Assembly: GCF_018139485.1 (NCBI RefSeq)
Contig: NZ_JAGSNF010000001.1
Coordinates: forward strand, 248,001 to 312,000
Direction of reading: 5' to 3'
Length of the DNA stretch: 64,000 bases
From: Phycicoccus avicenniae
GTDB lineage: Bacteria; Actinomycetota; Actinomycetes; Actinomycetales; Dermatophilaceae
Shown: positions 7,366 to 15,962 of the stretch, piece by piece
Position numbering within the stretch: position 1 is the stretch's first letter
Layout of the letters: each line of letters opens with the position of its first letter
The notes under the pieces: generated by a model
What the model was told of the DNA's origin: nothing
The model's database searches: none
What the model saw: the letters and a program-made list of their open reading frames with translations, nothing else
Position numbers and translations under genes: made by a program

Positions 7366-8223
7366 ATGACGACGACGCCGGCCGGCTCCTCCGGCACCCT
7401 CATCACGGTCGCGCCCACGGGGGCCGAGCACGCGAAGGCGGACGTCCCGCAGCTGCCGACGACGCTCGAGGAGGTCGTCGACACCGCGCGGCGCTGCGAG
7501 GCCGCCGGCGCCTCGATGATCCACCTCCACGTCCGCGACGCCGAGCACGCCCCCACTCTCGACGGCCGCCGCCTGCGCGAGACGGTGGACGCCGTCCGCG
7601 AGGCGACCGACCTCGTCGTCCAGCTGTCGACGGGCGGCTCGGTCCACGACCCCCTCGAGCAGCGGCTCACCGTCCTCGGCGCCGAGCCGGACTCGTGCTC
7701 GCTCACGTGCGGGACGACGAACTTCGGCGACGACGTCTTCCTCAACCCGTGGCCGTTCATGTCCGAGCTCTACCTCCTCGCCCGGGAGCGCGAGGTCGTC
7801 CCGGAGTTCGAGCTCTTCGACCTCGGGCACGTCCACGCCCTGCGCCGGCTGCTCGACACCCACGGCCTGCCGTTCGGCGGTCGGGTCCACGTCGACTTCG
7901 TCGCCGGCGTACCCGGCGGGATGCCCGCGAGTCCCCAGGCACTGCTCGCCGGGGTCGTGATGCTCCCCCCGGAGGTGACGTCGTGGTCGGCGACCGGCAT
8001 CGGGCGCGGGCACCTGCCGGTCATGGCGGCCGCCCTGTCGGCGGGTGGTCACCTGCGGGTCGGGATGGAGGACAACGTCGTCCTCTCCCGGGGCGTCCCG
8101 GTGCGGCACAACGACGAGCTCGTCGCCCGCGCGGCCGAGGTCGCGACGCTCCTGCAGCGTCCGCCGCTGTCGACGGCCGAGGCGCGGATGATGCTCGGCG
8201 TCCGGGACCGTCGGCGCCGCTGA
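7366..8223 (+). CDS. BKACE family beta-keto acid cleavage enzyme (3-keto-5-aminohexanoate cleavage type, DUF849)
   Basis: 285 residues with a TIM-barrel BKACE pattern. Metal-binding IHLHVRD (His53, His55), the GTTNFGDDVF and FELFDLGH segments, and the catalytic Glu in GMEDN (Glu235) are all seen. BKACE enzymes condense a beta-keto acid with acetyl-CoA to give acetoacetate plus a new CoA ester; the substrate varies and is not predictable from this context, since no lysine-fermentation or carnitine genes are near. A CATGAT box 6 nt before the ATG suggests a leaderless transcript independent of ygfZ. Confidence 0.85.
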   Translation: MTTTPAGSSGTLITVAPTGAEHAKADVPQLPTTLEEVVDTARRCEAAGASMIHLHVRDAEHAPTLDGRRLRETVDAVREATDLVVQLSTGGSVHDPLEQRLTVLGAEPDSCSLTCGTTNFGDDVFLNPWPFMSELYLLAREREVVPEFELFDLGHVHALRRLLDTHGLPFGGRVHVDFVAGVPGGMPASPQALLAGVVMLPPEVTSWSATGIGRGHLPVMAAALSAGGHLRVGMEDNVVLSRGVPVRHNDELVARAAEVATLLQRPPLSTAEARMMLGVRDRRRR

Positions 8224-8593
8224 CACCGACCCGGCGGCGAGGGGCCGGTGTTTCCCGGGGCGCAGGCCGGCGGACTCGCGCCGCCGGGGTGTAGGGGTGG
8301 TGCGAAACCCTCCGCGCGTGGAGGGTCTCGTCCACGCGTGGAGGGTCTCGCGGCGCCACCCTTTCCAGGTGGGTCGCTCGGTGGCTCCGGCTGCGCGTGA
8401 TGACGCCGGCTGCCCGCCCCCACCCGACCGGTGTCCGGGCCGTGCCCGCGACTCGGGCGCGGGCGTCGACGGTCCGCGGCGCCCCCGGCCTCGAGTACGG
8501 CCGCGGCCCGCACCGCTCCTCGCGCCGCTGGGGACGGTCCACCGGGTGGACAGGGTCCATCACGCGGGGAACAGGGACGCATCATCGGTGGTT
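8224..8593. other. 370-base gap without a gene, containing short repeats and palindromes
   Basis: No frame here has convincing coding character. Just after the BKACE stop there is a weak hairpin (ACACCG 8223-8228 / CGGTGT 8246-8251). Around 8304-8350 lie two 20-bp tandem units and a 12-bp palindrome (listed separately). The rest up to the DUF4395 start shows nothing recognisable. Confidence 0.6.
8304..8350. repeat. 20-bp tandem duplication with embedded palindromes
   Basis: Two adjacent 20-bp units (8311-8330 and 8331-8350) differ by one base. The first forms ACCCTCC-GCGCGT-GGAGGGT with the preceding bases; the second contains the perfect 12-bp palindrome TCCACGCGTGGA (8331-8342). It could be an operator or a small mRNA structure; it is over 240 bases from the next start codon. 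Confidence 0.6.
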
Positions 8594-9097
8594 ATGGAGC
8601 GCGTGACCTCACTGCTGCACTTCCCCTCGGCCGTCAACGAGAAGGCGGCCCGCACCGTGGCCGCGGGTGTCGTGGTGCTCACCGCGCTCACGCTCGCCAC
8701 GGGGTGGCTGTGGATGAGCCTCGTCCTCGCCGTCGGCTTCGCCCTGCGAGTGGCTGCCGGCCCCCGGTTCAGCCCGCTCGGCCGCCTCGCGGCGCAGGTC
8801 GTCGCGCCGCGGCTCGGGGAGCCGCGGATGGTGTCGGGCTCGCCGAAGCGGTTCGCCCAGGGGGTCGGCCTCGCCGTCACGGCGGGGGCGTCGGTGGCCT
8901 GGGCGCTCGGTGCGCCGGTCGTCGCGACCGTGCTGCTCGCGGTGCTCCTCGTCTTCGCCGCGCTCGAGGCCGGGCTCGGCTTCTGCGCCGGCTGCTGGGC
9001 CTACGGGCACCTCATCCGTCTCGGTGTCGTCGGTGACGACGCGTGCGTCGAGTGTGCGGACATCTCGCTGCGGCGGCGGGAGCCCAGCAACGTGTGA
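8594..9097 (+). CDS. DUF4395 family membrane protein
   Basis: 167 residues with about four hydrophobic segments. Two cysteine pairs are characteristic of this actinobacterial family: GFCAGCW (Cys131, Cys134) at the end of a membrane segment, and CVEC (Cys151, Cys154) near the C-terminus. Members are often found beside thioredoxin-like or rhodanese genes, which suggests a thiol or sulfur role, but no such gene is adjacent here. Function unknown. Confidence 0.82.
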   Translation: MERVTSLLHFPSAVNEKAARTVAAGVVVLTALTLATGWLWMSLVLAVGFALRVAAGPRFSPLGRLAAQVVAPRLGEPRMVSGSPKRFAQGVGLAVTAGASVAWALGAPVVATVLLAVLLVFAALEAGLGFCAGCWAYGHLIRLGVVGDDACVECADISLRRREPSNV

Positions 9098-9150
9098 CCG
9101 GTGCCGGGCGCCCCGCCGGCACCCGGAGGACACCGTGTGGTCACCGTCAC

Positions 9151-9187
9151 GCTTGCTCCAGTTTGCATCATGCTAACTGGAGCAAGC
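9151..9187. promoter_or_regulatory. 37-bp near-perfect palindrome, likely operator
   Basis: Outer arms GCTTGCTCCAGTT (9151-9163) and AACTGGAGCAAGC (9175-9187) are perfectly complementary over 13 bp, and the inner GCAT-C-ATGC continues the symmetry with a single mismatched pair, giving 18-bp arms around C9169. It covers the predicted -35 and spacer of the HTH gene that starts 12 bases later, so binding would block transcription. Autoregulation by that HTH protein is the simplest reading. Confidence 0.75.
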
Positions 9188-9192
9188 ATACT
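9163..9192 (+). promoter_or_regulatory. Promoter of the HTH gene, inside the palindrome
   Basis: TTGCAT (9163-9168), an 18-bp spacer and CATACT (9187-9192), then 6 nt to the ATG at 9199, so the transcript is probably leaderless. The -35 lies at the centre of the palindrome. Confidence 0.55.
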
Positions 9193-9198
9193 GGGGGC

Positions 9199-9564
9199 AT
9201 GAGCCGGAACCCGCTGAACGACCTGGGCGAGAGCCTCGGCGACTACGTGCGCGAGCAGCGCACGGCCGCCAAGCTCTCGCTCCGTCAGCTGTCCGAGCTC
9301 GCCGGGGTGTCCAACCCCTACCTGTCGCAGATCGAGCGCGGGCTCAAGCGCCCGAGCGCAGAGATCCTCCAGCAGCTCGCGAAGGGCCTCGAGGTCTCGG
9401 CGGAGTCGCTCTACGTCCGGGCCGGCTTCCTCGACGCCGGTGCGGTCAGCAGCGACTCCGGCGTCCCCGACGTCCGCCGGGCCATCGCCGAGGACCCCGT
9501 CCTCACGGCACGCCAGAAGAAGACCCTCCTCGACATCTACGAGTCCTACGTCGAGGTGGCCTGA
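9199..9564 (+). CDS. HTH (XRE-type) transcriptional regulator, Rv0474-like
   Basis: 121 residues. A Cro/C1-type helix-turn-helix occupies about 13-68 (REQRTAAKLSLRQLSELAG, then VSNPYLSQIERGLKRPSAEIL), followed by a short C-terminal region (DPVLTARQKKTLLDIYESYV) that may dimerise. The neighbourhood, regulator followed by an HbhA-like gene, matches Rv0474-hbhA of M. tuberculosis. A 52-codon upstream extension of the frame runs through the palindromic operator and promoter and is rejected. The 37-bp palindrome immediately upstream suggests negative autoregulation. Confidence 0.87.
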   Translation: MSRNPLNDLGESLGDYVREQRTAAKLSLRQLSELAGVSNPYLSQIERGLKRPSAEILQQLAKGLEVSAESLYVRAGFLDAGAVSSDSGVPDVRRAIAEDPVLTARQKKTLLDIYESYVEVA

Positions 9565-9626
9565 CGGCAGCGCCGCCGCCCGGCCCACGAACCACACCCC
9601 TCCCGTCACCCCCGAAGGAGACCGCC

Positions 9627-10310
9627 ATGGCCGTCATCGACGACCTCCGCAAGACCATCGACACCACCCCCCTCTACGCCCTCGCCGGCGTCACCGACCT
9701 CGCCGTCGCCAAGGTCCGCGAGACCCGAGACGACCTCACCAAGCGCGCCGAGGCCGCCCGGACCGACCTCGCGCCGGCCGCCGTCCAGGCCCGCGCCACC
9801 GCGTTCGCCGAGCAGCTCAAGGAGATGCCGGCCCTCGCCATCAACCAGGGCATGGTCGCCTCCGGCAAGGTCGCCGAGCACTACGACGGCCTCGCGACCC
9901 GCGGCAAGGACGTCATGACCCGCGTGCGGACCCAGCAGTCGACGAAGGATCTCGTCGCCCAGGCCGAGACCACCGTCGCCCAGGCCAAGGGCGCCGTGAC
10001 GACGGCCCGGAACGCCGCCTCCGAGATCGAGCGCTCGGCCAAGGCCACGCTGACGACCGGCCGCAAGGAGGCCGTCAAGGTGGCGAACGTCCTCACCGAG
10101 TCCGCCGCCCAGGAGGCCGCGACCGCCCAGACCGAGGTCGCCGCGTCGGCCAAGCGCACCCGCAGCGCCGCCAAGCGCACGACGACGACGACGAAGAAGG
10201 CGACGAAGAAGACGACGTCGGCGACCAAGCGCGCCGGCACGTCCGCGAGGAAGACGGCCAAGACCGCCCCGAAGACCGCCGAGAAGGCGAGCGAGAAGGT
10301 CGGTTCCTGA
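9627..10310 (+). CDS. HbhA-like heparin-binding hemagglutinin homologue, Lys/Ala-rich
   Basis: 227 residues. The first ~165 residues are Ala-rich with long helical and coiled-coil character (AVIDDLRKTIDTTPLYALAG start; VAKVRETRDDLTKRAEAARTD). The C-terminal ~60 residues are a Lys/Thr/Ala repeat tract (TTTTTKKATKKTTSATKR), like the lysine-rich tail of HbhA that binds sulfated glycans. In mycobacteria HbhA is surface-exposed; in a non-pathogen the tail may instead bind nucleic acid or cell-wall polyanions. No signal peptide is seen. Ribosome-binding site GAAGGAG (9614-9620). A strong terminator follows at 10354. Confidence 0.78.
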   Translation: MAVIDDLRKTIDTTPLYALAGVTDLAVAKVRETRDDLTKRAEAARTDLAPAAVQARATAFAEQLKEMPALAINQGMVASGKVAEHYDGLATRGKDVMTRVRTQQSTKDLVAQAETTVAQAKGAVTTARNAASEIERSAKATLTTGRKEAVKVANVLTESAAQEAATAQTEVAASAKRTRSAAKRTTTTTKKATKKTTSATKRAGTSARKTAKTAPKTAEKASEKVGS

Positions 10311-10353
10311 CCCCGTCCGTCCCCGGCGTCCCGGGTCACCCACGAGACGCCCG

Positions 10354-10400
10354 CCGCACCCCGGTCGCCCGGCCCCACCCGGCACGCGACCGGGGTGCGG
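10354..10400 (+). terminator. Strong hairpin terminator after the HbhA-like gene
   Basis: CCGCACCCCGGTCGC and GCGACCGGGGTGCGG pair perfectly over 15 bp around a 17-nt loop, 43 bases after the stop codon. Confidence 0.75.
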
Positions 10401-10420
10401 TGCGTCCGGGGCGGCGCGGC

Positions 10421-10426
10421 TAGGGT
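10421..10426 (+). promoter_or_regulatory. -10 box of the asparaginase gene
   Basis: TAGGGT followed by 7 nt and GTG at 10434. It fixes the start and rejects the 13-codon upstream extension. Confidence 0.55.
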
Positions 10427-10433
10427 CTGGGCC

Positions 10434-11420
10434 GTGCCGCTCTCCACCCCTTCCGCCCTGGCCGACGCCCCCGTCCTCGCCCACGTCGTCCGCGGCGGGG
10501 TCGTCGAGTCCGCCCACCGTGCGAGCGTCGCCGTCACCGCCCCCGACGGCACGGTCCTCGAGGCCTGGGGGGACCCGCACGACCCCGTGTTCCCCCGCTC
10601 GTCGAACAAGCCGATGCAGGCCGTCGCCATGCTGCGCGCCGGGCTCGACCTACCCCCGGAGCACCTGGCGCTCGCCTGCGCCAGCCACAGCGCCGAGCCG
10701 TTCCACCTCGACGGCGTCCGCGCGATGCTCGCCGCGGTCGGCCTCGCCGAGTCCGACCTGCGCAACACCCCGGACCTGCCGTACGACGAGCAGGAGCGCG
10801 ACGCGTGGGTCGCCGCCGGGCACGTCGCCCGGCCCCTCGCGCAGAACTGCTCGGGCAAGCACGCGGCGATGCTCGCGACCTGTCGGGCCGTCGGCTGGGA
10901 CCTGGCGACGTACCTCGACCCCGGCCACCCGCTCCAGCAGGAGATGGCCGACACCCTCGCCGACCTCGCCGGGGAGCCCGTCGCCGCCACGGCCGTCGAC
11001 GGGTGCGGCGCCCCCGTCATGGCTCTCTCCCTCGCGGGCGTCGCCCGGGCCTTCGCGCGGATCGCGACCGCGGACGCCGACACCCCGCAGGGCCGGGTCG
11101 CCGCCGCGATGCGGGCCCACCCCGAGCTCGTCGGCGGCACCCGGCGGGACGTCACCGCACTGATGCGCGGGACCCCCGGCGTCGTCGCCAAGGACGGCGC
11201 CGAGTCGGTGTACGCCGTCGGGCTGCCGGACGGCCGCGGCGTGGCCCTCAAGGTCGTCGACGGGGCCGCCCGGGCCCGACCGGTCGTCCTCGCCGCCGTG
11301 CTGCGCCGGCTCGGGGTCGCGTCCGAGGCCTACGGACGGCTCGAGGACGCGCCGGTGCTCGGCCACGGCGAGCCCGTCGGGTCGGTCGTCGCCGTCGGGA
11401 TCGAGGACGGCCCCGCGTGA
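10434..11420 (+). CDS. L-asparaginase II (Rhizobium etli type)
   Basis: 328 residues of the Asparaginase_II family, unrelated to the classic E. coli enzymes. The serine-lysine site PRSSNKP (Ser56/Ser57, Lys59) and the conserved NCSGKHAAM segment, whose Cys and Lys lie at the metal site of the rhizobial enzyme, are both present. It would hydrolyse asparagine to aspartate and ammonia in the cytoplasm; no signal peptide is seen. Begins with GTG in a leaderless context and overlaps dtd by 4 bases (GTGA), so both genes are cotranscribed. Confidence 0.85.
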   Translation: MPLSTPSALADAPVLAHVVRGGVVESAHRASVAVTAPDGTVLEAWGDPHDPVFPRSSNKPMQAVAMLRAGLDLPPEHLALACASHSAEPFHLDGVRAMLAAVGLAESDLRNTPDLPYDEQERDAWVAAGHVARPLAQNCSGKHAAMLATCRAVGWDLATYLDPGHPLQQEMADTLADLAGEPVAATAVDGCGAPVMALSLAGVARAFARIATADADTPQGRVAAAMRAHPELVGGTRRDVTALMRGTPGVVAKDGAESVYAVGLPDGRGVALKVVDGAARARPVVLAAVLRRLGVASEAYGRLEDAPVLGHGEPVGSVVAVGIEDGPA

Positions 11421-11842
11421 GGACCGTGCTGCAGCGTGCCTCCCGGGCGTCGGTCACCGTCGACGGCGAGGTCGTCGGCGGCTTCGACGGCCCGGGTCTC
11501 GTCGCCCTCGTCGGCGTGACGCACGACGACGGACCGGAGCAGGTCGCGACGACCGCCCGCAAGATCGCCGACCTGCGGATCCTCGACGGGGAGCGGTCGG
11601 CGTCCGACGTCGGCGCCCCCGTGCTCGTCGTCAGCCAGTTCACCCTGTACGCGGACACCCGCAAGGGCCGCCGGCCGTCGTGGAACGCCGCGGCGCCCGG
11701 GACCGTCGCCGAGCCGGTGCTGGACGCCGTCGTCGCCGACCTGCGGGCCCGCGGGCTCACCGTGACGACCGGGGTGTTCGGGGCTCACATGGACGTCGAG
11801 CTGGTGAACGACGGCCCCGTGACGATCGTCCTCGATGTCTGA
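11417..11842 (+). CDS. dtd: D-aminoacyl-tRNA deacylase
   Basis: 141 residues, close to the usual ~145 of Dtd. It removes D-amino acids, and glycine wrongly attached to tRNA-Ala, as a homodimer. Active-site motifs SQFTLYAD (73-80) and the Gly-Pro motif NDGPVT (131-136) are intact, as is FGAHMDVEL before it. The GTG start overlaps the asparaginase TGA. Normal in every respect. Confidence 0.93.
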   Translation: MRTVLQRASRASVTVDGEVVGGFDGPGLVALVGVTHDDGPEQVATTARKIADLRILDGERSASDVGAPVLVVSQFTLYADTRKGRRPSWNAAAPGTVAEPVLDAVVADLRARGLTVTTGVFGAHMDVELVNDGPVTIVLDV

Positions 11843-11881
11843 GACCCGGTGCCGCCGAGCGTCGCCGGGCGGCGGACCGCT

Positions 11882-11887
11882 TAGGCT
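11882..11887 (+). promoter_or_regulatory. -10 box of the DUF2516 gene
   Basis: TAGGCT, 6 nt before the ATG at 11894; predicted leaderless transcript. Confidence 0.5.
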
Positions 11888-11893
11888 TGCCTC

Positions 11894-12226
11894 ATGGGCC
11901 TCCTCTCCGGTGCGCAGTACTGGGTCACCGTCGTGCTGTCCGTCGCCGCGTTCGCCGTCGAGCTCTACGCGCTCGTCGACTGCGTGCGTCGGCGCCCGGA
12001 CGCGTTCACGGCGGCCGGCAAGCGGACGAAGAACTTCTGGCTGCTCGTCACCGGCGTCGCGGCCGTCTTCGGCTTCGTCGTCCTCGGCAGCCCGAACAGC
12101 CTGGGCATCATCGGGATCATCGCGGTCATCGCCGCCGGGGTGTACCTCGCCGACGTCAAGCCCGCGCTCGACCAGGTGATGGGGCGCGGCGGCGGAAGCA
12201 CCCAGGGGCCCTACGGCGCCTGGTGA
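11894..12226 (+). CDS. DUF2516 family small membrane protein
   Basis: 110 residues with three hydrophobic segments (about 8-30, 48-66 and 70-86). The VELYALVDCVRRRPDAF and LADVKPALDQV segments are typical of DUF2516, a family of actinobacterial membrane proteins without known function. Own leaderless promoter just downstream of dtd. Confidence 0.8.
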   Translation: MGLLSGAQYWVTVVLSVAAFAVELYALVDCVRRRPDAFTAAGKRTKNFWLLVTGVAAVFGFVVLGSPNSLGIIGIIAVIAAGVYLADVKPALDQVMGRGGGSTQGPYGAW

Positions 12227-12316
12227 CGCTCGCTCGCCCGTCCCGTGGCGCCGCGGGCCCACCTCGCGTCACGCCCACGGTGCGTCACGCCCACCGCGCT
12301 CCGGGTCCACGGCGGG

Positions 12317-13114
12317 TCACCTCCTCGGCGCCACGGCCGACCAGTCGACGGTGAGCTCGCCCAGCCGCCACCGCGCCGGACCGTCCCGCACCGGCCACCC
12401 GTCGTCCCGCAGCGCGGCCGCCGCCGCGACGAACCGCTGCCGCACCCCGTAGGACGCGAGCGCGGCCCGGCGCTCCCACGCCGCGTCGAGGGCCCCGAGC
12501 AGCGCGTGGACCCGCTCGCCGGGGACGTTGCGGTGGATGAGCACCTTCGGCAGCCGCTCCGCGACCACGCCCGGTCGCTCCAGGCCCCGCAGCCGCCACC
12601 CGAGGCTCAGGCTGTGCGGACCGTCCCGCGTGACGGCCACCCACGCGGCGAGTCGGCCGAGCTCGTCGCACGTGCCGTCGACGAGCAGCCCGTCCGGCGC
12701 GAGCCGGGCCGTCGTCGTCGCCCACGCCGCCGCGACGGCCGACTCGTCGTACTGCCGCAGGACGTTGAACGCCCGGACGAGGACGGGTCGGGCGTCGCCG
12801 GGCAGCGGCACCTCGAACCCGCCGTGGGCGAAGCGCAGGCCCGGCCGTTCCAGGGGCCGGGCCGCCGCCACCCGGGCCCGGTCGATCTCGACCCCGACCA
12901 CCTGCACGTCGGTCCGGACCCGCCGTAGGCGCTCGGCGAGCTCGACGGCGGTGACCGGCGTCGCGCCGTAGCCGAGGTCGACGACGACGGGGGAGGGGCC
13001 CGCCCGGCGCAGCCGCCACGCCTGCGGTCCGGCGAGCCAGCGGTCGCAGCGGCGCAGCCGGTTCGGGTTGGTCGTCCCCCGGGTGACGACCCCCTCGGGT
13101 CCGCGGCCGCTCAC
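12317..13114 (-). CDS. Class I SAM-dependent methyltransferase, substrate unknown
   Basis: 265 residues. Motif I for SAM binding is seen as VVDLGYGATPVTAVELA (around 44-60), followed by VVGVEIDRARV (motif II) and an FNVLRQYDES segment. The N-terminal TRGTTNPNRLRRCDRWL is characteristic of an actinobacterial group of uncharacterised methyltransferases. GTG at 13114 lies 6 nt after TAGCCT (13126-13121 on the minus strand). Between it and the DUF2516 gene is a 90-base gap holding a 13-bp direct repeat (12266-12278 and 12282-12294). Divergent from the 13171 gene. Confidence 0.75.
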   Translation of the reverse strand: MSGRGPEGVVTRGTTNPNRLRRCDRWLAGPQAWRLRRAGPSPVVVDLGYGATPVTAVELAERLRRVRTDVQVVGVEIDRARVAAARPLERPGLRFAHGGFEVPLPGDARPVLVRAFNVLRQYDESAVAAAWATTTARLAPDGLLVDGTCDELGRLAAWVAVTRDGPHSLSLGWRLRGLERPGVVAERLPKVLIHRNVPGERVHALLGALDAAWERRAALASYGVRQRFVAAAAALRDDGWPVRDGPARWRLGELTVDWSAVAPRR

Positions 13115-13120
13115 GGCCCC

Positions 13121-13126
13121 AGGCTA
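13121..13126 (-). promoter_or_regulatory. -10 box of the methyltransferase gene
   Basis: TAGCCT on the minus strand, 6 nt before GTG 13114. Confidence 0.5.
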
Positions 13127-13158
13127 GACGGGGCCGACGGGCTCCCAGCCTGCGGACT

Positions 13159-13164
13159 TACGCT
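13159..13164 (+). promoter_or_regulatory. -10 box of the 13171 gene
   Basis: TACGCT followed by 6 nt and GTG at 13171; leaderless. Confidence 0.5.
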
Positions 13165-13170
13165 GACCGG

Positions 13171-13965
13171 GTGCTGGAGCGGCTTCGGAGGCAGGGACGC
13201 GAGGGGAGGACCAGCCTCTCGATGGTCTCCTTCGTGCTCTCCCTCGTCGCCGCCCTCGTCCTCGGTCTCACGTCGTGGGTCCCGCGGGTCCTGGCGCGGG
13301 ACGTGGGCATCACCGACGTCCAGCCCGGTCTGCTGTCGGTCGCGCAGAACGCCCGAGGGGTGCAGTCGCTCGGGGCGGGACTCACCGTCGGCCTCTACGA
13401 GCGGGGCTTCCGGCTCTCCCGCGGGACGACCGTCCTCGCCGACACCGTGACGCGCGGCGCTCCGGTCGTCGCGATGAAGGGCGGGTTGGTCGAGCACGAG
13501 GGGCACCCGAGCGAGCGGATCACCTCGGCCCTGGTCGACGTGAGCATCGACGCGGTGACCCGGGACGGGGACGCCGTGACCTACAGCGGGGTCGTGTCGG
13601 GGCCGGGGGAGGCGCTGCCGCTGCGGATCAGCTTCGAGCCGCTCGCCGGCCGGATCCGGATGGACGTGCGGGTGCGCGGCGCGGACGCGGTCGCGCTGAG
13701 CCTGGACTGGCGCCCGGCGACGACCGGCATCGCGCCGGCGCTGCCCGAGCGCAACCTCAAGAGCCGGGCCTACTGGGTCGACCCGACCGTCGTCCAGCAG
13801 CCCGCGTTCACGTGGATCCTCGGCACCGACGTCTCGATCGGGCCCGTCAGCGTCCCGCGGGCGGTCGACCTGCGCCAGGACGGGCGGATCGCGCTCCACG
13901 TGTGGTCCCCGCGCGCGGTCGTCACCGTCACCGACACGCCCCGGCAGCCCGTGTCAGACTCGTGA
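13171..13965 (+). CDS. Membrane-anchored protein of unknown function upstream of mshA
   Basis: 264 residues. A basic N-terminus ([12 protein letters not shown]) is followed by a single membrane helix (about 18-40, [16 protein letters not shown]) and a ~220-residue domain, predicted outside the cell, rich in beta-strand patterns (e.g. [20 protein letters not shown]). No family is recognised with confidence. Its TGA is followed 3 bases later by the mshA ATG, so it probably shares a transcript with mshA and YbjN; whether it has any role in mycothiol formation is unknown. Confidence 0.65.
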   Translation: MLERLRRQGREGRTSLSMVSFVLSLVAALVLGLTSWVPRVLARDVGITDVQPGLLSVAQNARGVQSLGAGLTVGLYERGFRLSRGTTVLADTVTRGAPVVAMKGGLVEHEGHPSERITSALVDVSIDAVTRDGDAVTYSGVVSGPGEALPLRISFEPLAGRIRMDVRVRGADAVALSLDWRPATTGIAPALPERNLKSRAYWVDPTVVQQPAFTWILGTDVSIGPVSVPRAVDLRQDGRIALHVWSPRAVVTVTDTPRQPVSDS

Positions 13966-13967
13966 GC

Positions 13968-15284
13968 ATGCCCCTGCCCGACCGCTCCGCCGCGCCCGGC
14001 CGCGTGGCGATGGTGTCGGTGCACACCTCGCCGCTCGACCGTCCGGGCACCGGCGACGCGGGCGGGATGAACGTCTACGTCCTCGAGGTCGCCCGCCGCC
14101 TCGCGCGGGCGGGGACCGCCGTCGACCTCTTCACCCGCACGACGAGCGCCTCCCAGCCGGACGTCGTCGACGTCGAGCCGGGGATCGTCGTGCGGCACGT
14201 CGCCGCCGGGCCGTACGAGGGCCTGTCGAAGGAGGAGCTGCCGGGCCAGCTGTGCGCCTTCGCCGCCGGGATGATGCGCGTCGCGGCGCACGCCCCGCGC
14301 GGGTACTACGACCTCGTCCACTCGCACTACTGGCTCTCGGGCCAGGTCGGCTGGCTCGCCGCGGACCGCTGGAACGTCCCGCTCGTGCACACGATGCACA
14401 CGATGGCGCGGGTGAAGAACCTCCACCTCGCGGCGGGCGACGAGCCGGAGCCGCGCGGTCGGGAGATCGGCGAGGCCCAGGTCGTCGAGGCCGCGGACCG
14501 GCTCGTCGCGAACACCGAGCGGGAGGCCCGCGAGCTCGTCGACCTCTACGGCGCCGACCCCGAGCGTGTCGCCGTCGCGGAGCCGGGCGTCGACCTCGAG
14601 GTCTTCACCCCGGGCGACGGTCGCGCCGCGCGCCGGCGTCTCGCGCTGGGCGAGGACGCCGTGCTGCTGCTCTTCGTCGGCCGGATCCAACCGCTCAAGG
14701 CACCCGACGTCCTCATCCGGGCGGCCGCCGAGCTCGTCCGCCGCGACCCGTCGCTGCGGGACCGGCTCGTCGTCGGCGTCCTTGGGGGCGCGAGCGGGGC
14801 CGGCGTGCGCACCCCGATGGGGCTCGACGCCCTCGCGGAGTCCCTCGGCATCGGCGACGCCCTGCGGGTCGTCCCGCCGGTCGACCGGGCGACGCTCGCC
14901 GACTGGTACCGCGCCGCCGACGTCGTCGCCGTCCCCTCGCACAGCGAGTCCTTCGGCCTCGTCGCCGTCGAGGCCCAGGCGTGCGGGACCCCCGTCGTCG
15001 CCGCCGACGTCGGGGGGCTGCCGACCGCCGTCGGGGACGCGGGGCTGCTCGTCGACGGGCACGGGACCGGACCCTGGGCCGACGCGCTCGGCCGGGTCGT
15101 CACGGACGCCGACCTGCGGGCGAGCCTGTCGGCGCGCGCGGTCGAGCACGCGCGCGGCTTCGGCTGGGACCGCACGGCGGACCGGCTGCTCGAGGTCTAC
15201 CGGGCCGCGACCGACCGGCCGAAGGACGTCTCCATCCACGACGCCGAGCGGCTCTCCGGCATCCCCTGGGCGGTGATCCCGTGA
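13968..15284 (+). CDS. mshA: D-inositol-3-phosphate glycosyltransferase MshA
   Basis: 438 residues, GT4-type GT-B glycosyltransferase catalysing the first step of mycothiol synthesis, UDP-GlcNAc plus inositol-3-phosphate. N-terminal features include [15 protein letters not shown] (substrate loop) and [14 protein letters not shown]; the C-terminal nucleotide-binding half carries [14 protein letters not shown] and the E-x7-E motif in [17 protein letters not shown]. Length and motifs are normal. YbjN starts with a GTG overlapping its stop, and gpmA follows, the same order as Rv0486-Rv0489 in M. tuberculosis. Confidence 0.95.
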   Translation: MPLPDRSAAPGRVAMVSVHTSPLDRPGTGDAGGMNVYVLEVARRLARAGTAVDLFTRTTSASQPDVVDVEPGIVVRHVAAGPYEGLSKEELPGQLCAFAAGMMRVAAHAPRGYYDLVHSHYWLSGQVGWLAADRWNVPLVHTMHTMARVKNLHLAAGDEPEPRGREIGEAQVVEAADRLVANTEREARELVDLYGADPERVAVAEPGVDLEVFTPGDGRAARRRLALGEDAVLLLFVGRIQPLKAPDVLIRAAAELVRRDPSLRDRLVVGVLGGASGAGVRTPMGLDALAESLGIGDALRVVPPVDRATLADWYRAADVVAVPSHSESFGLVAVEAQACGTPVVAADVGGLPTAVGDAGLLVDGHGTGPWADALGRVVTDADLRASLSARAVEHARGFGWDRTADRLLEVYRAATDRPKDVSIHDAERLSGIPWAVIP

Positions 15285-15859
15285 CCTCCGACGCCTGGCA
15301 GGACGACGACCCGGGGACGCCCGCCGCGCCCGCACCGCTCGCCGGGACCCCGAACGCCCTCCTCGACGTCGTCCGGGACGCCCTCGACGAGGCGGGGGTC
15401 GACCACGAGCCCGGCTCCCGGGTCGAGGAGGTCGTCGCCACCCTGCCCGGCGAGAAGAAGCTGCGAACGGTCGTCTCGCTCGTCTGCGGCGAGGACGCGC
15501 TGTCGGTGTCCGCGTTCGTCGTGCGCAACCCCGACGAGAACCACGCCGACGTCTACCGGTTCCTCCTGCAGCGCAACCTGCGGCTGCCGGGGCTCGCCTA
15601 CGCCATCGACGCCTCCGGGGACGTCTACCTCACGGGTCGGGTGCCCGCGGCGGGCGTCGACGCCGACGTCGTCGACCGGCTGCTCGGCGTCGTCCTCACC
15701 GCCTGCGACGAGCCGTTCAACGAGCTCCTCGTCCTCGGGTTCCTCTCCTCGATGCGCACCGAGTGGGCCTGGCGGGTCGACCGGGGCGAGAGTTTGCGCA
15801 ACCTCGAGGCGTTCCGGCACATCCTCGAGCGCGAGGGCGACCCGCCGCGCGCCGACTGA
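15281..15859 (+). CDS. YbjN domain-containing protein
   Basis: 192 residues. An acidic N-terminus is followed by the YbjN fold, an alpha/beta domain related to type III secretion chaperones; the [17 protein letters not shown] segment and [19 protein letters not shown] are typical of actinobacterial members. Biochemical function is unknown; a chaperone-like role is usually proposed. The GTG start overlaps the mshA TGA (GTGA), so it is translationally coupled to mshA. Confidence 0.82.
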   Translation: MTSDAWQDDDPGTPAAPAPLAGTPNALLDVVRDALDEAGVDHEPGSRVEEVVATLPGEKKLRTVVSLVCGEDALSVSAFVVRNPDENHADVYRFLLQRNLRLPGLAYAIDASGDVYLTGRVPAAGVDADVVDRLLGVVLTACDEPFNELLVLGFLSSMRTEWAWRVDRGESLRNLEAFRHILEREGDPPRAD

Positions 15860-15950
15860 CGCCCGCTCGGTGCGACCTCGCGCCGACCCAGCGACCTCGC
15901 ACGGTGGGCCGCTGGGTGGAAGGGGCGGCCGGTCCGGTGCACGGCGTCGC

Positions 15951-15956
15951 TAGGGT
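15951..15956 (+). promoter_or_regulatory. -10 box of gpmA
   Basis: TAGGGT, 6 nt before the ATG at 15963; leaderless. Confidence 0.55.
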
Positions 15957-15962
15957 GGCGAC

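Noticed and set aside
9043-9198. 52-codon upstream extension of the XRE-type regulator
   Set aside because: It crosses the 37-bp palindrome and promoter and overlaps the end of DUF4395; the family N-terminus fits ATG 9199.
11881-11893. IdeR/DtxR-like iron box upstream of the DUF2516 gene (TTAGGCTTGCCT)
   Set aside because: Only one half resembles the consensus; the TAGGCT is better explained as a -10 box.
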